A stretch of DNA of 64,000 bases. It comes from Thioclava sediminum. Lineage in GTDB: Bacteria; Pseudomonadota; Alphaproteobacteria; Rhodobacterales; Rhodobacteraceae. The stretch covers positions 1,488,001 to 1,552,000 of the forward strand of contig NZ_MPZV01000001.1 in the NCBI RefSeq assembly GCF_002020355.1, in the 5' to 3' direction. A model generated the notes under the pieces. It did not search any database and was not told the DNA's origin. It saw nothing but the letters and a program-made list of their open reading frames with translations. Below are positions 26,342 through 35,150 of the stretch, one piece after another. A program made the translations under genes and the position numbers. Within the stretch, counting starts at the first letter, position 1. Every line of letters begins with the position of its first letter.

Positions 26342-26434
26342 CTTCAGTCTTGCAAACGTTGGCGTCTTAAAGGCAAGTCATCGTCCACCCCCACTTCCCC
26401 CTTGATCCGTTACCCATTTCCCCGTAATACGCGC

Positions 26435-26470
26435 GGGTCCGGAGCCGGAATCGGCCCTCGGACCCTTTTT
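26435..26470 (+). terminator. intrinsic terminator upstream of rplS
   Basis: Stem GGGTCCG (26435-26441) and CGGACCC (26459-26465), with a possible inner GCCG/CGGC helix, is followed by TTTTT. It ends the upstream transcript (trmD or the foreign gene), so rplS must have its own promoter. Confidence 0.85.
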
Positions 26471-26657
26471 CTGTTGCCCGGCGGAGCCTTCTTCGGTCCG
26501 CGACACGGCACCGGCGAAGGGCGCAAAAAGCGAAAGACGACCTGAAACCTCCCGCGGGCGCGAACCTGAAAAGGCGACCGGACCCGATGAAGACGCGGAG
26601 CTCTGAGGCGGCGAAACCTTCACGGGACAAACCGTGAGCATGTGAAAGGACGTTGCG
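26471..26657 (+). promoter_or_regulatory. rplS promoter and leader region
   Basis: These 187 bases between the terminator and rplS have no open frame worth reporting. A small hairpin TCACGG/CCGTGA (26620-26625 and 26632-26637) lies just before the AAAGGA ribosome-binding site. It could be an L19-type autoregulatory leader, but nothing diagnostic is visible. The 93 bases between the foreign gene and the terminator (26342-26434) hold nothing I can name. Confidence 0.4.
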
Positions 26658-27035
26658 ATGAACCTGATCGCACAGCTCGAGGCGGAACAAATCGCCGAGC
26701 TCAACAAGACCATCCCGGATTTCAAAGCCGGTGACACCATTCGCGTCGGCTACAAAGTGACCGAAGGCACCCGTTCGCGCGTGCAGGCCTATGAAGGCGT
26801 CTGCATCTCGCGCAAGGGCGGCGACACGCTGGCGGCTTCGTTCACCGTGCGTAAGATCTCCTTCGGCGAAGGCGTGGAGCGTGTGTTCCCGCTCTATTCG
26901 ACCAACATCGACTCGATCGAAGTGGTCCGCCGTGGCCGCGTGCGTCGCGCCAAGCTGTACTACCTGCGCGCTCGTCGCGGTAAGTCGGCTCGTATCGCCG
27001 AAGACACCCACTACAAGCCCAAAGCTGCGAAATAA
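26658..27035 (+). CDS. rplS: 50S ribosomal protein L19
   Basis: The 125-residue protein begins [20 protein letters not shown] and has the L19 core: [20 protein letters not shown], then [20 protein letters not shown], then [15 protein letters not shown]19 sits at the 30S-50S interface. rpmE follows after 11 bases, so the two form a small operon separate from trmD. Confidence 0.98.
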   Translation: MNLIAQLEAEQIAELNKTIPDFKAGDTIRVGYKVTEGTRSRVQAYEGVCISRKGGDTLAASFTVRKISFGEGVERVFPLYSTNIDSIEVVRRGRVRRAKLYYLRARRGKSARIAEDTHYKPKAAK

Positions 27036-27046
27036 GGAGCGGGACG

Positions 27047-27268
27047 ATGAAAGCCGAAACCCATCCCGACTACCACACGATCACCGTCAAGATGACCGAC
27101 GGGACCGAGTATCAGACCCGCTCGACCTGGGGCTCCGAGGGCGACACCCTCACCCTCGACATCGACCCGACCTCGCACCCGGCGTGGAACGGTGGTTCGT
27201 CGCGCCTCATGGACACCGGTGGTCGCGTGTCGAAGTTCAAGAACAAGTATGCCGGCCTCGGCTTCTGA
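27047..27268 (+). CDS. rpmE: 50S ribosomal protein L31, zinc-free type
   Basis: The 73-residue protein begins [20 protein letters not shown] and ends [13 protein letters not shown]. It contains no cysteine, so it is the C-minus form that does not bind zinc, the normal type in this clade. GGAGCGGG precedes the ATG. A strong hairpin terminator lies 24 bases after the stop. Confidence 0.97.
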   Translation: MKAETHPDYHTITVKMTDGTEYQTRSTWGSEGDTLTLDIDPTSHPAWNGGSSRLMDTGGRVSKFKNKYAGLGF

Positions 27269-27292
27269 GCCTGAGCTGCATGACTGTTACGG

Positions 27293-27320
27293 AAAAGGGC
27301 GCCTCGCGGGCGCCCTTTTT
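27293..27320 (+). terminator. intrinsic terminator after rpmE
   Basis: AAAAGGGCGCC and GGGCGCCCTTTTT form a GC-rich stem with a short TCGC loop and a T run, flanked by A on the other side, so it may also serve the convergent DUF1275 gene. Confidence 0.85.
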
Positions 27321-27352
27321 CATGCGCGCCCCTGCGCTCACAGCGGCAAGGC

Positions 27353-28063
27353 TCACCGCCCCCCGCGATAGACCTTGCGCAGCTCCGGCACGGCGATGAC
27401 GATCAGCAGCGCCGCCGCCAGCGCGAAGACCATCGGGCCGATGCGCTCATATCCCAGCACGCCTGCAATCCCGCCCGCGAAGAAGGAGCACAGCGTCGCG
27501 ACATGCAGCAGGAGCCGCGAGCGAAGCACCTGCCTGGCCTCGGCATCGCGTGCGCCCGGCAAAAGCGCCGCAAGCTCCAGCCCCAGATCGGTCGCGATGC
27601 CGGACACATGGCTTGTGCGCACCCGCCCGTCCGAGATTTTCGTGCTCGCTGCGTTCTGCAGCCCCATCAGGAAGCTGAGCCCGATCATCATCAGATGCTC
27701 GCTCATCGCCGCGGCCCAAACCATGTCGAGGATCGTCAGTACGATCAGCAGCGCGGCCTCCAGCAGGATCGACAGCGCGTAGATCCCGTGCAACCTCCGG
27801 CGCTGCCCGACATCGATCAGCACCCCGGAGGCGAAGGCTCCGAAGACGAAGGCCAGAAGCAGCAGCAGGAACCAGATCGCCGTGCCGAACCGCCCCAGCG
27901 CGAGCAGGTCGGTCGCGGTCGAGACATTCCCGGTCATATTGGCCGAGAAATAGCCGAGCGCCCGGAACCCGGCCGCATTCACCGCACCCGCGACCAGCGC
28001 CAGCCAGACCGCCAGCGCGAGGTCGATCGAAACGCTCCGATCGTCTCCGGCATGTATCAGCAC
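27353..28063 (-). CDS. DUF1275 (YoaK-like) membrane protein
   Basis: The 236-residue protein has six predicted membrane helices and the DUF1275 hallmarks: LALVAGAVNAAGFRALGYFS, then ANMTGNVS, then FLMGLQNAASTKISDG followed by RTSHVSGIATDLG. Function is unknown for the family. I set the start at a GTG (28063) preceded by GGGGG. An ATG at 28195 would add 44 Arg-rich residues that look noncoding and overlap the next gene's promoter. Its 3' end converges on the rpmE terminator. Confidence 0.82.
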   Translation of the reverse strand: MLIHAGDDRSVSIDLALAVWLALVAGAVNAAGFRALGYFSANMTGNVSTATDLLALGRFGTAIWFLLLLLAFVFGAFASGVLIDVGQRRRLHGIYALSILLEAALLIVLTILDMVWAAAMSEHLMMIGLSFLMGLQNAASTKISDGRVRTSHVSGIATDLGLELAALLPGARDAEARQVLRSRLLLHVATLCSFFAGGIAGVLGYERIGPMVFALAAALLIVIAVPELRKVYRGGR

Positions 28064-28227
28064 CGCTTGCCCCCTACGCTCGCTCCGCCTCGCCCCGACT
28101 ATCGACGCCACCCGCGCAAAAGCAAGTCTTGGAGGCGTGGCGCGTGGCGCCTCGTTTCGTGATTTGCCCCCGAAAGGCCCCGCTTCCACAGTCACGCGCG
28201 ATTTCAGTCAATTGATAGGAGCCGCCC

Positions 28228-28689
28228 GTGAGAACCCGAAACGCCACGCCCGCAGATGCCGCCGCCTTGGCCGACGTGCTCGAAGAGCTGGTGAGCTCGG
28301 GCCAGCGCAGCAAAGCCAGCGACGCGGAATTCGTGCGCTCGCATTATCTGGAACATCCCGACCTCATCCGCTGCGCGATCTGCGAGGATGAAGACGGCCA
28401 GGCCCTCGGCCTTCAATCGCTCAAACATGCGCGTGCGGGCAATCCCTACGGCACACCGGAAGGCTGGGGCATCATCGGCACGCATGTACGCCCCTCAGCC
28501 GCGCGGCGCGGTGTCGGGCGCCGATTGTGGGCCTGGAGCCTCAGCGCGGCACGCGGCGCAGGCCTTGTGAAGATCGAAGCCTATATCGGCGCAGAGAACG
28601 CCGCCGCGCTTGCCTATTACGGCCAAGCGGGCTTCGAGACATGGCGTGAAACCGACGGTGCGATCGGCAAGGTCTACACGCTCGACTGA
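28228..28689 (+). CDS. GNAT-family N-acetyltransferase
   Basis: The 153-residue acetyltransferase starts at GTG with AGGAG 7 bases before it. GNAT features are the N-terminal RNATPADAAALADVLEEL, the acetyl-CoA loop RPSAARRGVGRRLWAW (Q/R-x-x-G-x-G/A type) and the C-terminal AALAYYGQAGFE. It is monocistronic between DUF1275 and metG, and its substrate is unknown. Confidence 0.85.
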   Translation: MRTRNATPADAAALADVLEELVSSGQRSKASDAEFVRSHYLEHPDLIRCAICEDEDGQALGLQSLKHARAGNPYGTPEGWGIIGTHVRPSAARRGVGRRLWAWSLSAARGAGLVKIEAYIGAENAAALAYYGQAGFETWRETDGAIGKVYTLD

Positions 28690-28790
28690 TCGCAAGGCCG
28701 CAAGCGGTGCGTCTCGGCGCTCCCCCCTAGCCCTTCCCATGATTCCCTAGTAAACCCGCGCTCAAACGCTCCACAGCAAGAGGGTCCTAC

Positions 28791-30500
28791 ATGGCGCGCC
28801 ATCTCATTACCTCGGCCATTCCCTATATCAACGGCATCAAGCACCTCGGCAATCTCGTGGGCTCGCAGCTGCCGGCTGATCTCTTCGCCCGCTACCAGCG
28901 CGCGCGGGGCAACGAGGTGATGTTCATCTGCGCCACCGACGAGCACGGCACCCCCGCCGAACTGGCCGCCGCGAAAGCGGGCAAGCCGGTCGCCGAGTAT
29001 TGCGCGGAGATGCATGAGGTGCAGGCGAAGATCGCGGAAGGCTTCCGGCTCAGCTTCGATCACTTCGGGCGCTCGTCCAGCCCGCAGAACCATCGCCTGA
29101 CGCAGCATTTCGCGGTGAAGCTGGCCGAGGCGGGGCTGATCCGCGAAGTCTCGGAAACCCAGATGTATTCCAAGGCCGACGGGCGCTTCCTGCCCGACCG
29201 CTATATCGAGGGCACCTGCCCCAATTGCGGTTTCGAGAGCGCGCGCGGCGATCAATGCGACAACTGCACCAAGCAGCTCGACCCGGTGGACCTGATCAAC
29301 CCGCATTCCACGATTTCCGGCTCGACCGATCTGGAGATGCGCGGGACCAAGCACCTGTTCCTGCGCCAGTCGGCTATGAAGGATCGGCTGGATGCGTGGA
29401 TCGACAGCAAGTCCGACTGGCCGGTGCTGACCACCTCGATCGCGAAGAAATGGCTCCATGACGGCGACGGGCTGCAGGACCGCGGCATCACCCGCGACCT
29501 CAGCTGGGGCGTGCCCGCGCAATTCGAGGGTGCGCCGTGGTCGGGCATGGAAGGCAAGGTCTTCTACGTCTGGTTCGACGCGCCGATCGAATATATCGCC
29601 GCGACCGAGGAATGGACCGAGAAGACCGGCGGCGACTGGGAGCGCTGGTGGCGCACCGACAAGGGCGCCGACGACGTCACCTACACCCAGTTCATGGGCA
29701 AGGATAACGTGCCCTTCCACACGCTCTCGTTCCCCGCGACGATCCTCGGCTCGGGCGAGCCGTGGAAGCTCGTGGATTACATCAAGTCGTTCAACTACCT
29801 GAACTACGATGGCGGCCAGTTCTCGACCTCGCGCGGTCGCGGCGTCTTCATGGATCAGGCGCTGGAGCTTCTGCCCGCCGATTACTGGCGCTGGTGGCTT
29901 CTGTCCCACGCGCCGGAAAGCGCGGATGCCGAATTCACCTGGGAGAACTTCCAGGTCTCGGCGAACAAGGACCTCGCCGATGTGCTGGGCAACTTCGTCA
30001 GCCGGATCACCAAGTTCACCCGCTCGAAATTCGGCGAGGCGATCCCGGAAGGCGGCAGCTGGGGCGCGCAGGAAGCGGCCCTGATCGAGGATCTGACCAC
30101 CCGCATCCGCGCCTACGAGACGCATATGGAAGAGAAGGATATCCGCAAGGCGGCGATGGAGCTTCGCGGAATCTGGGTCGCGGGCAACGAATACCTGCAG
30201 GCATCGGCACCGTGGTCTGTGTTCAAGACCGATCCCGATCAGGCAGCGGCCATCGCACGGCTCGCGCTCAACCTGATCCCGATCTATGCGGTGCTCTCGG
30301 CCCCCTTCATTCCCGACGCGGCGAAGATCATGCTCGAGGCGATGGGCGACGAGGATCGCGGCTGGCCGGGCGATGTGAAAACGGCGCTCGAAGCGCTGCC
30401 CGCAGGCCACGCCTTCACCACGCCCGAGGTGCTCTTCCGCAAGATCACGGATGACGAGCGCGAAGAGTGGCAGGAACGCTTCGCAGGCACCCGCGACTGA
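28791..30500 (+). CDS. metG: methionyl-tRNA synthetase
   Basis: The 569-residue class I synthetase has the HIGH-type motif [16 protein letters not shown] (residues 10-25), a zinc knuckle with CPNCGF and CDNC near 143-160, and the WFDAPIEYI segment. The KMSKS position reads QFSTS in [14 protein letters not shown] remember the same form from other Rhodobacterales MetRS, so it is probably clade-typical rather than damage. The anticodon-binding domain follows ([18 protein letters not shown]). There is no C-terminal dimerisation (EMAP-like) domain. GAGGG lies before the ATG. Repeat copy D begins 10 bases after the stop. Confidence 0.96.
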   Translation: MARHLITSAIPYINGIKHLGNLVGSQLPADLFARYQRARGNEVMFICATDEHGTPAELAAAKAGKPVAEYCAEMHEVQAKIAEGFRLSFDHFGRSSSPQNHRLTQHFAVKLAEAGLIREVSETQMYSKADGRFLPDRYIEGTCPNCGFESARGDQCDNCTKQLDPVDLINPHSTISGSTDLEMRGTKHLFLRQSAMKDRLDAWIDSKSDWPVLTTSIAKKWLHDGDGLQDRGITRDLSWGVPAQFEGAPWSGMEGKVFYVWFDAPIEYIAATEEWTEKTGGDWERWWRTDKGADDVTYTQFMGKDNVPFHTLSFPATILGSGEPWKLVDYIKSFNYLNYDGGQFSTSRGRGVFMDQALELLPADYWRWWLLSHAPESADAEFTWENFQVSANKDLADVLGNFVSRITKFTRSKFGEAIPEGGSWGAQEAALIEDLTTRIRAYETHMEEKDIRKAAMELRGIWVAGNEYLQASAPWSVFKTDPDQAAAIARLALNLIPIYAVLSAPFIPDAAKIMLEAMGDEDRGWPGDVKTALEALPAGHAFTTPEVLFRKITDDEREEWQERFAGTRD

Positions 30501-30509
30501 GACGCATCA

Positions 30510-30570
30510 GGGGCTCTGCCCCTCTTCGCTTTCGCGAATTCACCCCGGGATATTTGACCAAGAGCGAAGA
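30510..30570 (+). repeat. dispersed intergenic element, copy D
   Basis: GGGGCTCTGCCCC (30510-30522), spacer, ACCCCGGGATATTT, then GACCAAGAGCGAAG. It follows metG and faces copy E. Confidence 0.9.
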
Positions 30571-30587
30571 CAGCCCCCGCGCGTTTC

Positions 30588-30643
30588 TTCGCTCTTTCGA
30601 AATATCCCGGGGGGCTCCCACAGGGAGCGGGGGCAGAGCCCCC
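30588..30643 (-). repeat. dispersed intergenic element, copy E
   Basis: CTTCGCTCTTTCG, AAATATCCCGGGG, spacer, GGGGGCAGAGCCCCC. The GC head abuts the holin stop codon (TAG then GGGGGC on the minus strand). Together with copy D it forms a large inverted repeat at a convergent gene end. Confidence 0.9.
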
Positions 30644-31137
30644 TACTCGTCCTGTTTCTTGAGCGACCGCCAAGCGGAGAGCGCCGCGTTTTCCTCGACC
30701 GGAGGCGTCGCGAGAGCGTCAGGCGGCTTCGGCAGAGCCGTCTTCATCCGGAAGTAATGCGCCTCGCGCGCGCCGAAATAGAAGCTGACCACCGCGCCCA
30801 GAAGCCACCAGAGCGGCTCCGGGACGTAGCTCAGCCCGACCATGCGTTGCGCGAAGGCGACCGGGTCGAGCATCGCATAGACGAAAAGCCCCACGATCCC
30901 GAAGGCGAGCACCGGGCGCGGCAGGCGATTGAGGCCGTTCACGATCCGATCGAAGCGACCGGGTCGGATATATTCGAACTCGGCCCCGTGCTCCTGAAGG
31001 GCCGCAATATAGGCGGCCTGCGCGGCCTCGAGTTTCTTCGTGGCATTGGGCACGAAGACCTCCGCCACCGAGCTGGCCGCCTCGCCCGCCGCCTTCACCG
31101 TGCCCGCACCGCCGAGCAGTTTCTCGATCATGCCCAT
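30643..31137 (-). CDS. holin of the gene-transfer-agent type (GTA_holin_3TM-like)
   Basis: The 164-residue protein has an N-terminal amphipathic region, then hydrophobic segments near 73-92 (PRPVLAFGIVGLFVYAMLD) and 108-124 (EPLWWLLGAVVSFYFGA), and a charged C-terminus. This matches the three-segment holin family named for gene-transfer-agent release in Rhodobacter. It would make inner-membrane lesions so that the endolysin reaches the wall. Its start overlaps the endolysin gene by 10 bases, giving a two-gene lysis cassette. No capsid or tail genes lie in this window. In R. capsulatus the matching lysis genes are likewise unlinked to the main GTA cluster. Confidence 0.82.
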   Translation of the reverse strand: MGMIEKLLGGAGTVKAAGEAASSVAEVFVPNATKKLEAAQAAYIAALQEHGAEFEYIRPGRFDRIVNGLNRLPRPVLAFGIVGLFVYAMLDPVAFAQRMVGLSYVPEPLWWLLGAVVSFYFGAREAHYFRMKTALPKPPDALATPPVEENAALSAWRSLKKQDE

Positions 31138-31739
31138 TTCGCCACCCGCTTGCGATGCTCGCCCTCGGTGAGGTGAAAGCGTGGTGAGATGAACTCCTCG
31201 GCGCGGCGGATCCAGCCGCCCTTCGCGCCCGCGCGCGTCGTTGCGTATTTGCGGCTGGCCGGCCGTGCATCGGCGATGCGGTAGTAGTAGTTGCGCCGCG
31301 CGATTCCGTAGGCATCGGCGAAGTAGCCGGGCGCGGCTGCATCGGCGAGTTCGGCGGCGGCGATGGTCTGCGGGCCGATGATCCCGTCCACCACGACTCG
31401 CTGGCCCATGTCGCCCAACAGACGCTGCAGGATGACGACCGCATTGCCGCCTGCGTTCACATACATGTCGAAGACCGAGGTCTGCACCGAGGGCGGCAGC
31501 CGGTCGATGTGCGGGTTCTTGTAGTAATGCTCGATGAAAATCTCGGCGGCCTGTGCGGTGTCGAGCGCGCGGACATCCATCTCGTCCACCCGGCCATCAC
31601 CGGTCAGATCGCGCCCCAACCGGCGCAGGGTTCCGAGCGTGACGCCGTGCTTGGTCGCACCGCCCGGATCGTCCGGATCATCGACATAACCGCCTTCGCG
31701 CGCGACGATCTCCGCCGCGATCTGGGTGACCGATTTCAT
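31128..31739 (-). CDS. endolysin, glycoside hydrolase 108 / N-acetylmuramidase type
   Basis: The 203-residue protein begins with the GH108 motif AREGGYVDDPDDPGGATKHG; the catalytic Glu is residue 15 in the EGGY box. HYYKNPHIDRLP and GVT segments follow, and the C-terminal PG_binding_3-like part contains VDGIIGPQTIAA. There is no signal peptide, so export depends on the adjacent holin. The pair matches the lysis cassette used to release gene transfer agents in Rhodobacterales. GGAGG precedes the ATG by 6 bases but lies inside a stable hairpin (reported separately), which suggests translational control. Confidence 0.87.
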   Translation of the reverse strand: MKSVTQIAAEIVAREGGYVDDPDDPGGATKHGVTLGTLRRLGRDLTGDGRVDEMDVRALDTAQAAEIFIEHYYKNPHIDRLPPSVQTSVFDMYVNAGGNAVVILQRLLGDMGQRVVVDGIIGPQTIAAAELADAAAPGYFADAYGIARRNYYYRIADARPASRKYATTRAGAKGGWIRRAEEFISPRFHLTEGEHRKRVAKWA

Positions 31740-31740
31740 G

Positions 31741-31773
31741 GCCTGCCTCCGTTGATGACAACGTCAGGCAGGC
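31741..31773 (-). promoter_or_regulatory. hairpin overlapping the endolysin ribosome-binding site
   Basis: On the transcript, outer arms GCCTGCC and GGCAGGC form 7 pairs, then a small internal loop, then CGTTG/CAACG form 5 pairs around a TCAT loop. The GGAGG Shine-Dalgarno lies across the internal loop and the 3' outer arm, one base from the ATG side. It could repress translation of the lysis genes. The same palindrome could instead be a DNA operator. Confidence 0.6.
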
Positions 31774-31824
31774 TCGGGCCGTGCGATTAAGAGGGCAAAA
31801 AGAGAGCGTTCGCCGGGGTTGCGA

Positions 31825-32268
31825 TCAGGAGGACGGGCCCTCGTAGACGCCCTGTTCCTTCAGCGCATCGACGACTTCCTTGGGCATGTAATTCTCGTCG
31901 TGCTTGGCGAGAATCTCGGAGGCGACGAACGTGTCGCCTTCCATCTTGCCCGTACCGATCATGCCCTGACCCTCTTTGAAGAGGTCCGGCAGGACGCCCG
32001 CGAATTTCACCGGGACGGTCGCGCCGCCATCGGTGACCTTGAATTCGATGACCTCGCCCTGACCGCGCTTGAGCGAGCCTTTCTCGACAAGCCCGCCAAG
32101 GCGGAACACCTCGCCGGGCTGCGGCGGTTCGGTGGCAAGCTGCGAAGGCGCACGGAAGAAGTTGATGCCACTGCGCATCGAGTACCCGATCGTGCCGGTC
32201 GCGATCACCAAGGCCAGCGCGGCCACGCTGAGCACCTGGATACGACGTTTCTTCTTCAGACTCTTCAT
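31825..32268 (-). CDS. ccmE: cytochrome c maturation heme chaperone CcmE
   Basis: The 147-residue protein has one N-terminal membrane anchor (about 10-28) and an OB-fold periplasmic domain. The heme-binding site is visible as LAKHDENYMP: His123 forms the covalent bond to heme and Tyr127 is the axial ligand. CcmE receives heme from CcmC and passes it to CcmFH for cytochrome c assembly. No other ccm gene is nearby, which is normal for this clade where ccmE is often separate. Confidence 0.95.
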   Translation of the reverse strand: MKSLKKKRRIQVLSVAALALVIATGTIGYSMRSGINFFRAPSQLATEPPQPGEVFRLGGLVEKGSLKRGQGEVIEFKVTDGGATVPVKFAGVLPDLFKEGQGMIGTGKMEGDTFVASEILAKHDENYMPKEVVDALKEQGVYEGPSS

Positions 32269-32331
32269 CTCTTCGCCTCCTCAGATGCCGCTTCGTCTAC
32301 CTTACCGCGCCGGCCGTGCCATTGACGCGGA

Positions 32332-33360
32332 TCAAGGGAAGACGGGGGCGAGCATCAGCCCTTCGCTTTCCTCCAGCCCGAGCATGAGGTTCGCGTTCTG
32401 GATCGCTTGTCCCGACGACCCCTTGCAGAGGTTGTCGATGGCCACGACCACGAGCGCGCGCCCGGGGATCCTGTCTCCTGATACACCAATATGGGCATAA
32501 TTGGAGCCAGTTACAGACCTAGTGGACGGAACTGCGCCGAAAGGTAGCATCTCCATGAAGATTTCGTCCGCGTAGCGATCTGCCAGTGCCTTGTAGACGG
32601 CCTCGGGCTCGCCCTTCACATAGGCAGAGGCGAGGATGCCACGGTTGAAGGGTGCCAGATGCGGGGTGAACTGCACCATCACGGGGCGGCGCGCCAAGGC
32701 GCTGAATTCCTGATCGAATTCGCCTAGGTGACGGTGCTTTCCGCCTTGCGAATAGGGCGCGACACCGCCCGACAGCTCTGCGTGCAGCAGATTTTCCTTC
32801 AGCGAGCGGCCCGCGCCCGACACGCCGTTCTTAAGATCGAGGATGATGTCGTCGAGGTCGATCACCCCGGCTTCGATCAGCGGACGGATCGCGAATTGGC
32901 CCGCAGCGGCGTTACAGCCCGTGCCTGCCACCAGCCGCGCGTCGCGAATCGCATCGCGGTAGAACTCGGTCAGCCCGTAGACAGCCTCTTTCTGCAGCTC
33001 GACCGCGGCATGGGGCTTGCCATACCACTTCTCGTATTCGGCCGGATCGCGCAGCCGGAAATCGGCCGAGAGGTCCACGATCTTCAGATCGCGCGGCAGC
33101 TCCTTGATCACCGCCTGCGAGGTCGCATGCGGCAGCGCGCAGAAGGCCAGATCGACATTCGAGAAGTCGATCTCTTCGATCTTCACCAGATCGGGGAGGC
33201 CCAGATGGCGCAGATGCGGGAACACGTCGCCCATCGCCATACCGGCCTTTCGCTCGCCCGAGAGGGCCACGATTTCCATATTCGGATGGGTGGCGATCAG
33301 CCGGACGAGTTCGGCGCCGGTGTAGCCCGACGCGCCCAGAATCGCGATTTTCTTCGTCAT
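32332..33360 (-). CDS. argC: N-acetyl-gamma-glutamyl-phosphate reductase
   Basis: The 342-residue protein catalyses the third step of arginine synthesis, NADPH reduction of N-acetylglutamyl phosphate. The nucleotide-binding start is [19 protein letters not shown] (residues 4-22). The catalytic Cys is residue 149 in AGTGCNAAAG, and [11 protein letters not shown] is conserved near the C-terminus. Length is normal for the long ArgC type. The ATG faces a 103-base region shared with the GYF/DUF805 gene. Confidence 0.96.
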   Translation of the reverse strand: MTKKIAILGASGYTGAELVRLIATHPNMEIVALSGERKAGMAMGDVFPHLRHLGLPDLVKIEEIDFSNVDLAFCALPHATSQAVIKELPRDLKIVDLSADFRLRDPAEYEKWYGKPHAAVELQKEAVYGLTEFYRDAIRDARLVAGTGCNAAAGQFAIRPLIEAGVIDLDDIILDLKNGVSGAGRSLKENLLHAELSGGVAPYSQGGKHRHLGEFDQEFSALARRPVMVQFTPHLAPFNRGILASAYVKGEPEAVYKALADRYADEIFMEMLPFGAVPSTRSVTGSNYAHIGVSGDRIPGRALVVVAIDNLCKGSSGQAIQNANLMLGLEESEGLMLAPVFP

Positions 33361-33417
33361 ATCAACCTCCGCGCTTGTCGCTCGGCTCTCCCTTACCCTA
33401 AGCTCACACTCAAATAA

Positions 33418-33436
33418 ACTCCGTGTGAACCGGAGT
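33418..33436. promoter_or_regulatory. inverted repeat between argC and the GYF/DUF805 gene
   Basis: ACTCCG (33418-33423) and CGGAGT (33431-33436) with a 7-base spacer lie in the divergent region. It could be an operator or leader hairpin; there is no further support. Confidence 0.25.
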
Positions 33437-33463
33437 GACGACCGACAGTGAACGAGGCAGGCC

Positions 33464-34279
33464 GTGGCAGAGCAATGGTATTACGCCGATGGGAAAGATC
33501 CCGTCGGTCCGTTCCCCGCAGAACATATGATGGATATGGTGCGGGCAGGTCGTATCAAGCCCGAAACGATGGTTTGGCAAGACGGAATGGAAGGATGGGA
33601 GCCTGCGGGCGATCACTTCTTCCGGCGAGCCCGGGACACTGCGGCCACGGGCGCCGACCCGCATAGCGGCGCGACGAATTACGCGGCCCGCATTGCGCAG
33701 CGCCATCAGCAGGAGGGCAAGCTCTCCTCCGCCGATCCCCGCGCCTATGCCGATGCCTCGATCGAACGCGAGCGCGCGAAGCGCGGGATTGGCTCGGACG
33801 GGATGTATGCCGGGGCGCCTGCGCGCGGCTTCTTCGAGGCGATCAAGGTCTGCTTCCGGAAATACGTGACCTTCAAAGGCCGGGCGAGCCGGTCGGAATA
33901 TTGGTGGTTCGTGCTGTTCGTCACGCTGGCGGGGTTCGCGGGCGGCTTTGCGGAGGCCTCGATGGGTCAGGACGGGGCCGCAATCAGCGCGGTGATCTCC
34001 ATCGCGACCTTCCTGCCCTCGGTCTCGGTAACGGTGCGCCGACTACATGACACGAACCGCTCTGGCTGGTGGTTCGGGCTTTACATCCTGATGAGCTTCC
34101 TGGGGGGCTTCGTGATCGCCTTCCTCGCCATCTCCTCGGGCATCCGAGACCCGGACGCCATTCTCGCGTCGATGGGAATGCTGACGATGCTCTGGGCCAT
34201 TGTGATGCTGGTTTGGGGCATCATGCTCTTCGTCTTCATGCTGCTCAGGGGCACATACGGCGAAAACCGTTTCGGCTGA
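33464..34279 (+). CDS. GYF_2 plus DUF805 membrane protein
   Basis: The 271-residue protein fuses two domains. Residues 1-50 are a GYF_2 domain ([14 protein letters not shown], then [12 protein letters not shown]), a small aromatic fold that binds proline-rich peptides. After a polar linker, residues 120-271 form a DUF805 unit: [19 protein letters not shown] followed by four membrane helices and [13 protein letters not shown]. Both are common in envelope proteins with no known reaction. A role in sensing or recruiting a membrane partner is a guess. Confidence 0.85.
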   Translation: MAEQWYYADGKDPVGPFPAEHMMDMVRAGRIKPETMVWQDGMEGWEPAGDHFFRRARDTAATGADPHSGATNYAARIAQRHQQEGKLSSADPRAYADASIERERAKRGIGSDGMYAGAPARGFFEAIKVCFRKYVTFKGRASRSEYWWFVLFVTLAGFAGGFAEASMGQDGAAISAVISIATFLPSVSVTVRRLHDTNRSGWWFGLYILMSFLGGFVIAFLAISSGIRDPDAILASMGMLTMLWAIVMLVWGIMLFVFMLLRGTYGENRFG

Positions 34280-34297
34280 CCCCTGAGGCGCGGCGGC

Positions 34298-35110
34298 TCA
34301 GGCCGCCTCGAACCGGATCGCGTAGCGCAGGAATTGCGTCGCGTGGCTCGACACCGAGGCTGGATCGCCGGTGGTCAGGAATTTCGAGTCCGTGCCCGTG
34401 CCTCTGAATTCGGGGCGACGCTCGAGGTAATCCGCGAGGCTTTCGGCCACCAGATTGGCTTGGCTGTAGACGTCCACGCTCGGGCCCAGCGCGTCCTGGA
34501 AGGTCTTCTGCATCAGCGGGTAATGGGTGCAGCCAAGGATCGCGGCCTCGGGCTTCGGCATCCGCCGCTTGAGCGCCTCGACATGGGATTTCACCAGCGC
34601 TTCGGCGAGAATTTCGTCGCCGGTCTCGATCGCATCGACCACGCCGCCGCAGGGTTGCGCCTCGACATCGACGCCAATCGCGCGGAAGGCCAGTTCGCGC
34701 TGGAACGCGCGGCTCGCCACCGTCGCGGGTGTCGCAAACAGCGCCACATGTTTCACCGCCACTTCGCGCGGCGGGGAGTTGTCGCCCCATTTGCGTTCGG
34801 TCAGCGCCTCGATCATCGGCACGAACACCCCCAGCACGCGCTTGCCCTCGGGGATCCAGGTCTCCTGCATCCGTTTCAACGCGGCGGCAGAGGCGGTGTT
34901 ACAGGCGAGGATCACCAGATCACAGCCTTCCTCCCAGAGCCGTTCGACGCCCGCGCAGGTCAGGTTGAAGATGTCATCGGCATCGCGCACCCCGTAAGGC
35001 GCATGGGCGTTGTCGCCGTAATAGCAAAAGGCCATGTCCGGCAGCCGCTTGGCGCAGGCATCATAGACCGTCAGCCCGCCCAGACCTGAATCGAAAACGC
35101 CTATTGCCAT
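34298..35110 (-). CDS. murI: glutamate racemase
   Basis: The 270-residue cytoplasmic enzyme makes D-glutamate for peptidoglycan. The start motif is [13 protein letters not shown] (residues 3-15). The two catalytic cysteines are Cys70 in LACNTASA and Cys194 in LGCTHYPL. The ATG at 35110 begins at the conserved MAIGVFDSG; an upstream in-frame ATG would add 25 Arg-rich residues and was rejected. It follows the acyltransferase gene by 40 bases in the same direction. Confidence 0.95.
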   Translation of the reverse strand: MAIGVFDSGLGGLTVYDACAKRLPDMAFCYYGDNAHAPYGVRDADDIFNLTCAGVERLWEEGCDLVILACNTASAAALKRMQETWIPEGKRVLGVFVPMIEALTERKWGDNSPPREVAVKHVALFATPATVASRAFQRELAFRAIGVDVEAQPCGGVVDAIETGDEILAEALVKSHVEALKRRMPKPEAAILGCTHYPLMQKTFQDALGPSVDVYSQANLVAESLADYLERRPEFRGTGTDSKFLTTGDPASVSSHATQFLRYAIRFEAA

Positions 35111-35150
35111 GCTCGCGCCCCTCGCCCGTCCGGGCCGCATCGGGCGCCGG

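Noticed and set aside
25718-26357. Direct repeats flanking the AT-rich gene (CAGGATTGTAAAC and CAGTCTTGCAAAC)
   Set aside because: Only 10 of 13 bases match by hand and no integrase is present, so they are not convincing attachment sites.
29812-29850. KMSKS of MetRS degraded to QFSTS, suggesting an inactive enzyme
   Set aside because: The same form is, as I recall, normal in Rhodobacterales MetRS, and all other motifs are intact.
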